The position numbers and the translations under genes are program-made. Shown here in pieces: positions 60,401 through 64,000 of a stretch of 64,000 nucleotides of DNA (positions within the stretch are counted from its first letter, which is position 1; every line of letters starts with the position of its first letter). Source of the stretch: Cardiocondyla obscurior. Its lineage: Eukaryota; Arthropoda; Insecta; Hymenoptera; Formicidae. The notes beneath the pieces are model-generated. The model saw only the letters and a program-made list of their open reading frames with translations. It ran no database searches and was not told where the DNA came from. The DNA is taken from NCBI RefSeq assembly GCF_019399895.1, contig NC_091873.1:5011501-5075500 (forward strand), written 5' to 3'.

Positions 60401-62757
60401 TAGATCCTAATGAATCACTGTTTTAAGACTTTTTTTTTTTTTTTAATTGGTAGACGAATGAGATTATCGAATATACATATACGACTCTAAACTATTTTAA
60501 TCGACTTAAGTAGGAAACATCCTTAAATCATGGCCAAAGCATTTGTGTCAACGGTGTTCTACGTGCTAGGTGTTCTTCGTCGTTTCCTTCGCTTCTACGA
60601 CCTTTCGTCCATTAAGTCCTCTCTCGAGGAAGTCGTTACTACGGGGAAGGTATAAGAGTAATGGCGCTGACCTTTTGTAAAATATGACGTAGTTGTGATG
60701 ATGCATTTTCTGTTTAGCGCGACTCGAAATCGGTACGTAACTCTAGTCGATTCCAAATAATTAGTTAAAAGACGTTAGATAATTCACGGAGATATCGTTG
60801 ATAAAAAAAAAATTTGGGAAAGAGGGAAATCTTTAAATCCCAGGAAAAACGGAGTTTTTAGATAAACTGAAGCGTTTTATTTTAAATGCATAATATTTTG
60901 AGCACGTGCGCTATTATAGATCATATTACAGCAACCTGGGAAAATAGAGACACGAGCTCTTCTTTATTGCGGTCTTCGCGGAAACATCAATAATCTCAGG
61001 AACTTCTTAAGCGGCTTGAACGTTCTCTCCGTAACCATAGCGCTTTATATGCCGATAATCGATTGACGAAAGAAAGAATTTCCCTGAGTTTTATACCGCA
61101 AAAAAGACACGCCGCTCGAGTATCTCAACGCAAATCAACGACCTTCTTTGATAAAAATCATCGAAGCGTTTCGATTCAGATGATGTTGAATATACTCCGG
61201 AAAGCTTTTCGATTTAAACTTCTTTTCAATGTCTTCGATACGTTTGATATTTGCTACATCGCTTGTTCTTCTCGAACTTTTTATTTAAGTAAAAATATCA
61301 AACTTATGATTCGAAAGTCAAGAATCAGAATGCATATCGATGCTTTCGTTTTGTTAGTTAAACGATACGTGATTTTAAATGCGAATTTATGCGTGCAATA
61401 AACGTTAATCTCATTATAAACAAAATTCAATTTATAAGATATTCTATAACGTGGTGCAACAAAATTGATTGAATTTACGTTTATATCGAATAAAATAGAG
61501 AAATCTGTAAACAAGTAATAATAATATTAATAATAAATTAACGACACGGTATACCTATTTATTTAATATTAATAATAAAAAATAGGAGATTTAAAAGCTT
61601 AATTATAATTCTAAAACGCGATGAAATTCATGTTATAATATAATAAAGCGTAATAATTAGTATAATGCATTGCATGTACGTGTTTAACATATTAAATTTC
61701 TTATTATGAAATTTTAGATAATATTTTAAATATTTAGTGTATACACGTGATAACATAGGTAATCGATATACGCTTTCTGACCAATTTGCCCGTGTAGCAA
61801 AGCGGCCCGCTTCGGCGCGGGGTAATGAGGGAATTGTTTTCCGAAGGTGGTGCGCCTTTTAGCGCAAAATTGCTCCGCTCTTTTCGCCGGCGACCCGGCG
61901 AAAGGGACGGAGGAATCGAAGAAGAGGGGAAAGGTGGCGCGAGGAGACCTCCGCGGGATGCAATTTATCCTGTCGCATTAGATTCAAAATAATTGATCCC
62001 CCGGGCGGATGGAGAATAGCGAGTCATTACTTCAGAGTGATAGCACCCCCATCGTAGTGCAGGCCCGAGGAAAATAAAAACTCGGAAATCACCTGCTCCC
62101 GATGAAAAATTTGACAGCCGAGAAGGAGCGAACTAAGAAGGTAGAGAGAATGCCGTAGGTACGGTATAGGGCACGGTAGGGATAGCACCTCTGTAGAATG
62201 GGCTTTCCGCAGCTGCAACACCCCGGAATTCGCTCGGAAACACATCGTTTGACTTCTCGCGCAGCTGACTGCACGAGACTTTCTTTGTTATTGCCTGTCA
62301 CCTCGCCCACAAGAACTACGTAGCAATTCTAGTTCGAAGAATGCTTTATTAAGTTTCACGGTTAAAAATAACACTTTTGATTAATGCTTGCTACGTACGT
62401 ATAGAACGCGGCAAATATTAACGGGACCACGAATAAACTTAAAATCTTCGAATCGTACTATCGGTAGTTTAATTAAAAGTAGAATGACTAATGAATCCCA
62501 GAAATCAAACTATAATTTTTTAACGTGTATTAGAATGTATAATATTTAAAGCATATAAGTTATTAAAAGTTTGGAAGAATTTAATAGTCTTATGCATTTT
62601 ATAGCTGCGCGATTATTCAATCGTTAAAATGCGCACTTAATTATTGAGATAACAAGATAAACTTACGTATATCGAGAGAATGAACATCCGTAACTGGTCC
62701 AAACAGTATCAGCAACGTAGAGAACCTAGCGATTATCGACGAATAATCGGTCTTCAT
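24265..62757 (-). CDS. Ddr: Discoidin domain receptor (collagen-receptor tyrosine-kinase family), 16 coding exons
   Basis: I assembled this gene from splice signals and protein similarity. Exons, 5' to 3' on the minus strand: 62757-62667, 47209-47107, 45504-45273, 42784-42637, 36855-36691, 36219-36086, 34589-34382, 33631-33536, 29842-29667, 29555-29381, 29220-28958, 28686-28549, 27911-27604, 27497-27263, 24759-24610, 24414-24265. They sum to 2772 nt, giving 923 residues and a stop, with every phase matching. Protein order: signal peptide about 1-27; discoidin (F5/8C) domain about 33-188; DS-like domain about 193-360; Asn-rich stalk with sequons at N327 and N366; transmembrane helix about 404-427; juxtamembrane region of about 200 residues with an NPF motif at 442-444; kinase-like domain about 630-915. 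Vertebrate members bind triple-helical collagen at the plasma membrane and signal through the kinase. This copy has several altered kinase residues (see findings). Identity as a DDR is secure; orthology to a particular fly paralogue is inferred. Confidence 0.95.
24610..24759 (-). CDS. Ddr: Ddr exon 15: kinase C-lobe, helix F
   Basis: Residues 825-874. DRYTCSSSIWSFAVTLWEVM aligns with GKFTTASDVWAFGVTLWE of DDR2. The invariant helix-F Asp is Ser832 and the following Gly is Ala837. QHLSNDQVIQNAEQMY matches the SQLSDEQVIENTGEFF segment. Acceptor ATTTTAG, donor CAA|GTAAGC, both phase 0. Confidence 0.95.
24859..24924. repeat. 11-bp minisatellite (six units)
   Basis: Six units of TTHATTAATGT, three with A and three with C at the third position, end exactly where the GC-rich block begins. 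The position suggests a boundary of an inserted element, or simple slippage. Confidence 0.85.
25351..25991 (+). repeat. 336-bp tandem duplication (two copies, second partial)
   Basis: Copy 1 starts at 25351 and copy 2 at 25687 (both GTCTCACTCT). Landmarks such as AATCTATAACAGCTG recur exactly 336 bp apart. The copies are about 95% identical until copy 2 diverges near 25991. Each contains the insect initiator-type pentamer TCAGT (25413 and 25749). Confidence 0.9.
26080..26421 (+). repeat. 171-bp tandem duplication
   Basis: The units start at 26080 and 26251 (both GGCGACCG), and a third GGCGACG at 26422 marks the end of the second. Units share the run GTGATCTTGGAGGAACTT and are roughly 90% identical. 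The period is a multiple of three, so the open frame repeats ILEELEKDKVRGEH-like peptide. Confidence 0.88.
26685..26920 (+). CDS. Possible 5' coding exons of an unidentified nested gene (partial)
   Basis: A plus-strand ATG at 26685 (purine at -3, in-frame stop upstream near 26620) opens 24 codons (MTRHVPSEWRR and onward) to a donor at 26757|GTGAGC. After a 119-nt intron with a strong pyrimidine tract and ACAG, a 44-nt exon (26877-26920) continues the frame as ANARILQLRCSTCRL to a second consensus donor, GTGAGT. Fitting splice sites, a typical short intron and an unbroken frame favour a real transcript antisense to the Ddr intron. I could not find the next exon, and the protein is unrecognised. 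It could be a gene, a lncRNA, or the 5' end of a transposable element. Confidence 0.4.
27263..27497 (-). CDS. Ddr: Ddr exon 14: catalytic and activation loops
   Basis: Residues 747-824. QIASGMRFLESKNLVHKDLA matches the helix-E and catalytic-loop sequence of receptor tyrosine kinases. The catalytic Asp773 and Asn778 are present in HKDLAARN. The DFG triplet is D791-I-A. In the activation loop, DDR tyrosines are represented by Y799 and Y803, while the third position is Ser804. APIRWLPWESILL matches the PIRWMSWESILL motif. Acceptor ATTTTAG, donor CTG|GTAAGC. Confidence 0.95.
27604..27911 (-). CDS. Ddr: Ddr exon 13: kinase N-lobe to hinge
   Basis: Residues 644-745. The beta-3 motif reads I663-V-A-R666, where active tyrosine kinases have V-A-V-K, so the ATP-anchoring lysine is arginine. 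The helix-C glutamate is probably E685 in REVQFLSCL. PNVARILGVCT and WTIIEYTELGDLAHYL align with PNIIHLLAVC and MITEYMENGDLNQFL of DDR2 around the hinge. Acceptor TTTTCAG, donor AG|GTAAGA. Confidence 0.95.
27912..28548 (-). other. Ddr intron 12
   Basis: AT-rich, with homopolymer tracts near 28420-28495. Nothing else is recognisable. Confidence 0.8.
28549..28686 (-). CDS. Ddr: Ddr exon 12: kinase N-lobe, glycine loop
   Basis: Residues 598-643. IPRQCLRTTEKLG leads into the nucleotide-binding loop, which reads G637-S-R-I-I-G642. Vertebrate DDR2 has GEGQFG here, so the middle glycine of GxGxxG is Arg639. The junction to exon 13 (GE|AIICEAVG) aligns with GEVHLCEVEG. Acceptor ATTTTAG, donor GAG|GTACAC. 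Confidence 0.93.
28958..29220 (-). CDS. Ddr: Ddr exon 11: cytoplasmic juxtamembrane region, part 2
   Basis: Residues 511-597. It is low-complexity, Ser/Pro-rich and basic (SSCSSSPTNSPARHSQHY and onward), consistent with a disordered linker. The acceptor TTTTCCAG and donor AAG|GTACAC keep frame into exon 12. The upstream in-frame ATG seen in genomic DNA at 29243-29245 lies in the intron and is not the start. Confidence 0.88.
29381..29555 (-). CDS. Ddr: Ddr exon 10: cytoplasmic juxtamembrane region, part 1
   Basis: Residues 452-509, beginning GLLLNLTPGG and ending near PQYKSTYAIVANS. The LLLN stretch and the TYA motif resemble the LLLSNPAY and NTYAVP phosphotyrosine segments of vertebrate DDR juxtamembrane regions. 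The NPxY motif itself is absent (NLTPGG). Donor G|GTGAGT, acceptor TTTACAG. Confidence 0.9.
29667..29842 (-). CDS. Ddr: Ddr exon 9: transmembrane helix and start of cytoplasmic region
   Basis: Residues 394-451. A run of about 24 hydrophobic residues (404-427, starting EVLIGVLTAI) is followed by NRRQK, the positive-inside stop-transfer. A later NPF (442-444) is a potential EH-domain ligand; that role is inference. The acceptor TTGTATAG and donor AAG|GTATAT are somewhat weaker than the others but keep frame. Confidence 0.92.
29843..33535 (-). other. Ddr intron 8
   Basis: A 3.7-kb intron between stalk and transmembrane exons. It is mainly AT-rich, with somewhat GC-richer pyrimidine-rich stretches at about 30400-30850 and 31380-32220. 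ORFs here (up to 128 codons) show no motif. I see no nested gene or element. Confidence 0.75.
33536..33631 (-). CDS. Ddr: Ddr exon 8: extracellular juxtamembrane stalk
   Basis: Residues 362-392, NPYENTTEEA and onward, acidic and Ser/Thr-rich, with a sequon at N366. There is no strong homology in this linker. The call rests on consensus splice sites (TTTCAG acceptor, GA|GTAAGT donor) and perfect frame continuity between the DS-like domain and the transmembrane exon. Vertebrate DDRs have a comparable non-conserved stalk. Confidence 0.85.
33632..34381 (-). other. Ddr intron 7
   Basis: A 750-nt intron of ordinary mixed composition. I see nothing in it. Confidence 0.8.
34382..34589 (-). CDS. Ddr: Ddr exon 7: end of the DS-like domain
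   Basis: Residues 292-360. It opens VFSKAEIWFSTDG, which joins the previous exon exactly as in the vertebrate FSKGVKIF segment. It ends LHLYFAARWIIIGEVTFDA, the counterpart of QYHFADTWMMFSEITF. The phase-0 acceptor CACAATAG|GTA is preferred over a later AAAAG because only it keeps frame and retains the FSK motif. N327-V-S is a sequon. Confidence 0.92.
34657..34985. mobile_element. Fold-back (MITE-like) element in Ddr intron 6
   Basis: Two arms of about 70 bp in inverted orientation (left from 34657, right ending 34985) are about 94% identical. Both carry GTTGGTGCGTTACGCATG and GGTTTTAATTGTTGC on opposite strands. A second inverted repeat is nested inside (34826-34862 against 34880-34915, TTATTTTGCAC-type arms). 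There is no coding capacity, as is usual for non-autonomous DNA elements. I see no convincing target-site duplication. Confidence 0.7.
34987..35113. repeat. Second short inverted repeat beside the fold-back element
   Basis: ACTAGAACAAAC (34987-34998) is complementary to GTTTGTTCTAGT (35102-35113), enclosing 103 bp of T- and A-rich DNA. It abuts the preceding fold-back element, so the two may be parts of one larger element or a nested insertion. Confidence 0.6.
35114..36085 (-). other. Ddr intron 6, part beyond the fold-back elements
   Basis: AT-rich. A plus-strand frame of 82 codons at 35347-35595 has no recognisable motif or splice context, and I treat it as chance. Confidence 0.7.
36086..36219 (-). 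CDS. Ddr: Ddr exon 6: middle of the DS-like domain
   Basis: Residues 248-291. TGWVAWLRDT is the equivalent of the YVGWRN motif, and VELIFEFEAI corresponds to IEIMFEFD of vertebrate DDRs. It ends in VHIYTNNYFSRDVQ, aligning with the VHCNNMF segment. The acceptor is GGCCGCAG and the donor CAG|GTAATC (phase 0). Confidence 0.93.
36220..36690 (-). other. Ddr intron 5
   Basis: A 471-nt AT-rich intron. I see nothing in it. Confidence 0.8.
36691..36855 (-). CDS. Ddr: Ddr exon 5: start of the DS-like domain
   Basis: Residues 193-246, beginning GVMSYTIPDAS and including DISYDG and LTDGLGCLIDG. These match the start of the DS-like domain of DDR receptors (GLLSYTAP, the YDG motif and the TEGLGQLTDG motif). 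The acceptor is TGTTTCAG and the donor AAAG|GTAATT. Confidence 0.93.
37695..37745 (+). mobile_element. Possible LTR end and primer-binding site remnant
   Basis: The run ...GTTCTACA, then AC, then TGGCGCCCATCGTGCCG (37728 onward) resembles the junction of an LTR ending in CA with a tRNA primer-binding site of the TGGCGCCCA type found in Gypsy-like elements. TGTAACGCC at 37693 could be LTR-like. No second LTR, gag or pol remnant is visible nearby, so this is at most a relic or solo fragment. Confidence 0.3.
39321..39584. repeat. 132-bp tandem duplication
   Basis: Two GC-rich copies (39321-39452 and 39453-39584) share AGTACGTGCGTGTGTT at 39341 and 39473, and AATTCGCAAGG..GGAGGACGCGCGG further on, at about 85% identity. 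It sits in Ddr intron 4 in an otherwise AT-rich setting. No protein family is recognisable in either frame. Confidence 0.8.
39845..40114 (-). pseudogene. Unassigned coding-like segment in Ddr intron 4
   Basis: An open minus-strand frame of 89 codons has balanced, protein-like composition (for example PYPESVNTNDYPRIAGNTAY and CPPGIDIRSLTEYKC) in a GC-rich island. A different frame just upstream reads AGFMAAVHGSGLKQ, which hints at a frameshifted older coding sequence. I do not recognise the family and see no convincing splice sites. It may be a gene relic, a transposon fragment or chance. Confidence 0.25.
42637..42784 (-). CDS. Ddr: Ddr exon 4: end of the discoidin domain
   Basis: Residues 143-191. 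It opens VLAGNTDTSTVV, matching the vertebrate VLDGN motif, continues through LIPPIFASQIRILP and ends TVCLRIELKGCRDT, the classic terminal strand of F5/8C domains. C180 and C188 are the partners of C76 and C33. The donor splits codon 192 (A|GTAAGT). Confidence 0.95.
42785..45272 (-). other. Ddr intron 3
   Basis: A 2.5-kb intron, AT-rich, with a G run near 43520 and a moderately GC-rich patch at 43790-44130. No exon or element is supported. Confidence 0.75.
45273..45504 (-). CDS. Ddr: Ddr exon 3: core of the discoidin domain
   Basis: Residues 66-142. It contains the family signatures GGAWCP (72-77), EWLQVDL (87-93), VITGVQTQGR (98-107) and YTVEYRR, all of which align with the F5/8C fold of DDR1 and DDR2. 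C76 would pair with C180, the disulfide bordering the collagen site. R107 and E115 sit at the positions of Arg105 and Glu113 in DDR2. The acceptor is TTTTTAACAG and the donor GAG|GTAAGA. Confidence 0.95.
45505..47106 (-). other. Ddr intron 2
   Basis: A 1.6-kb intron containing a long T-rich run at 46239-46273 and short ORFs of no recognisable content. Confidence 0.75.
47107..47209 (-). CDS. Ddr: Ddr exon 2: start of the discoidin domain
   Basis: This exon encodes residues 32-64 plus split codons at each side. It begins SCNQSLGMESGDIPDSAITA, closely matching the opening of DDR discoidin domains (C-x3-LGM-x-SG-x-IPD-x-x-ITAS). C33 corresponds to the first cysteine of the outer disulfide. N34-Q-S is a glycosylation sequon. 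Acceptor TTTTAG|GA and donor CG|GTAAGT are clean. The loop residue equivalent to the collagen-contacting Trp of human DDR2 is Tyr55 here. Confidence 0.93.
49563..49748 (-). pseudogene. Unassigned coding-like segment in Ddr intron 1
   Basis: This minus-strand frame, extendable upstream to an AATAG acceptor-like site near 49756, encodes about 63 residues (VECVAMNPRNASYTTDL, then NGREGCYLLAQEKR) ending in a stop at 49563. The composition is protein-like and not low-complexity. No family is recognised and no partner exon found. It could be a terminal exon of a nested gene or a relic. Confidence 0.22.
54412..54981. repeat. Pair of 45-bp direct repeats
   Basis: The segments 54412-54456 and 54937-54981, 525 bp apart, share GAGACTTAACGT at the start and GGATTGACGTGT or GGGATTGACGTGT inside, at about 85% identity. 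Flanks do not align obviously, so the similarity is local. Confidence 0.75.
56051..56109. repeat. CT-rich microsatellite
   Basis: About 60 nt of imperfect CT/CTTT repeat. Confidence 0.95.
59880..60340 (+). other. GC-rich island with a 108-codon frame in Ddr intron 1
   Basis: An abrupt CpG-rich island in AT-rich DNA. The plus frame 60017-60343 is Thr/Arg/Pro-rich and has no recognised domain. It could be a non-coding exon, an enhancer or a decayed insertion; I cannot distinguish these. Confidence 0.3.
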
Positions 62758-62801
62758 GTTCTCCGTTGAGTGATGACTTCATCAGAGCATTCGACAAATA
62801 G
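62667..62801 (-). CDS. Ddr: Ddr exon 1: 5' UTR tail, start codon, signal peptide
   Basis: The start codon is at 62757-62755 and coding runs to 62667 (30 codons plus 1 nt), ending in a consensus donor (C|GTAAGT). The N-terminus is polar, then has a hydrophobic run (STLLILFGPV) ending near VHS, a typical secretory signal. The next exon opens with R-S-C, the first disulfide cysteine of the DS domain. The 5' UTR part (62758-62801) is preceded by a strong acceptor (pyrimidine run, then ACAG), so at least one non-coding exon lies further upstream, probably beyond 64000. Two upstream ATGs occur in the leader. Confidence 0.88.
62726..62790 (-). promoter_or_regulatory. Two upstream open reading frames in the Ddr leader
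   Basis: In the 5' UTR, ATG at 62790-62788 opens a 3-codon frame ending TGA at 62782. A second ATG at 62782-62780 opens a 19-codon frame that overlaps the Ddr start codon out of frame and stops at 62726. If both lie in the mature mRNA they would be expected to reduce initiation at the main ATG. Confidence 0.55.
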
Positions 62802-64000
62802 CTGTAAAGAAAAATTCTTCATATTAAGACAGGCTTATTTCATTTCTTTTCTTAGACTATTGTTTAGCATTTATCGCGTGCGCAGTAATATTTGTCACTG
62901 ATTTTCTAAGAGAAAGATAGAAAAAGAGGGAAGAGAATTCTAGTTTGATTTTGCCAATCTCCGGAATCAATATTTAAAGCAGAGGAGACAGTCTTGGTTC
63001 CTCGTGCAAGAACGTGCTACGGAAGTCCACGTGATATTGCCTGCCTTCCAATTTGCTGCCATTGTTTTCGGTCCGGATAAAACCTTCGATCGCTATTCGG
63101 TCACGTCTCTACGCGAAGCGCCCGGGAAATTTTAAAACCGCCTCTCGAAATATTTTCTGTCCCAGCGCCTGAGGTGGAGGGTCAAGTAAAAAGGAACTTA
63201 ATCGACTTAAGAGTAAAACTACACGCGTCTACGTATTCCTTTTTCTTGGCACAATCCTGGACGACCAGTCAGCCCTTGGTGGTTTCCGCGGTACGTGCGT
63301 CGCCTAGAGAAAACATAGAGAGACCCACTCGAAATCGAGTCCCCGCTCAATTAGCCCAACCTTGCGTCCTTCTCGATGGATAGAAAGAGGAAAGCGTGAT
63401 AAGAGAGAATGAAAGAACGAACTTATTATATTTTAGAAAAAAAAAAAAAAAAACTCTAAGGAATACTAAGAAATAGGTCTGGGTATTATTAAAAAAATTA
63501 CGTCTTAAAGTTGATAGACAAATTATTTATAATAAATCAGGCGACGAACTAAAAATCATACTCGCGGTTATTCAACTTCGAAGAAGTTAAATATATGCTA
63601 TTTAAATTAAGGGTACTTTGGATGATTACATACGTACTTTGCAAGCAATTTGAGAGAATAAGGATATATTAGATTACATTGGTAAATTATATTATATTAT
63701 ATTAATAAATTATATAGACTATATTATATTAATAAATAATATAGATTACGTTATATTAGAATTATAGAGAAATAAAAGTTATGATTTAAAATTCATGTCG
63801 GTATTCTAAGACAGCATTTTCCCGATCGTTCGTATTCGAAGGAGAATAACATATTGCTAGGAGCTAGACAAAGAGTAATTAACTGCACGAAGAGTAATTG
63901 ATTGCAGATAGAAGGTTCGAAACTAAGTTGCTAGATACTATCCAGCTTCCACGGCGCTGTCTGCGTTTATATCGCAAGCGGGCCGTGAATGTCCACGCGA
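62802..64000. other. Region upstream of Ddr coding exon 1
   Basis: It contains the acceptor for exon 1 and then presumed intron sequence. A GC-rich patch lies at 63050-63390, and an imperfect TATAT/AATAAAT duplication at about 63660-63770. I found no convincing minus-strand donor, so the Ddr promoter and first exon are probably outside the window. Confidence 0.55.
63680..63770. repeat. AT-rich tandem repeat
   Basis: Imperfect copies of TATATTATATTAATAAAT-type sequence repeat two to three times. Simple sequence. Confidence 0.8.

Larger units (their letters stand above)
47210..62666 (-). other. Ddr intron 1
   Basis: A 15.5-kb first coding intron, the usual place for receptor-gene enhancers. 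AT-rich background carries CpG-rich islands at about 47.4-47.8, 48.0-48.6, 49.0-50.0, 50.2-51.7, 53.0-53.3, 54.3-55.75, 59.88-60.32 and 61.78-62.33 kb. It contains a coding-like relic (49563-49748), a 45-bp direct repeat (54412 and 54937) and a CT-rich microsatellite at 56051-56109. No complete nested gene could be supported. Confidence 0.7.

Overview
The window is animal nuclear DNA, most likely from a hymenopteran insect and plausibly an ant. This rests on small exons, GT-AG introns from about 0.1 kb to 15 kb, AT-rich introns and spacers interrupted by CpG-rich islands (CpG does not look depleted), and a gene encoding an insect-type discoidin domain receptor. The species assignment is inference. 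There are no bacterial operons, CRISPR arrays or recognisable RNA genes.

Layout. (1) Positions 1-20.7 kb: I could support no gene; the stretch holds microsatellites, homopolymers and CpG-rich patches with chance ORFs. (2) 20.7-21.9 kb, minus strand: a compact three-exon gene for a 96-residue secreted peptide with a signal peptide and two six-cysteine domains of beta-defensin-like spacing, one per exon, with a TATA box upstream. (3) 24.2-62.8 kb, minus strand: one large gene, a discoidin domain receptor (Ddr), reconstructed here as 16 coding exons totalling 2772 nt (923 residues plus stop). It is in frame throughout, with consensus splice sites at every junction. The exons encode, in order, signal peptide, discoidin (DS) domain, DS-like domain, transmembrane helix, a long juxtamembrane region and a tyrosine-kinase-like domain. 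(4) Inside Ddr introns: a GC-rich plus-strand block with tandem 336-bp and 171-bp repeats that leads into what looks like the 5' end of a nested spliced gene (24.9-26.9 kb); a fold-back (MITE-like) element at 34.7-35.0 kb; a possible LTR/primer-binding-site remnant at 37.7 kb; a 132-bp tandem duplication at 39.3 kb; and several coding-like but unassigned islands. (5) 62.8-64 kb: 5' flank or first intron of Ddr.

Most notable: the predicted Ddr kinase domain has lost or changed several nearly invariant residues (beta-3 Lys to Arg, second Gly of the glycine loop to Arg, DFG to DIA, helix-F Asp to Ser), while keeping the catalytic-loop Asp and Asn. It may therefore be a collagen-receptor pseudokinase or a weak kinase. 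The small secreted peptide and the nested plus-strand transcript are the other two candidates for undescribed biology. Nothing links the three functionally beyond position.
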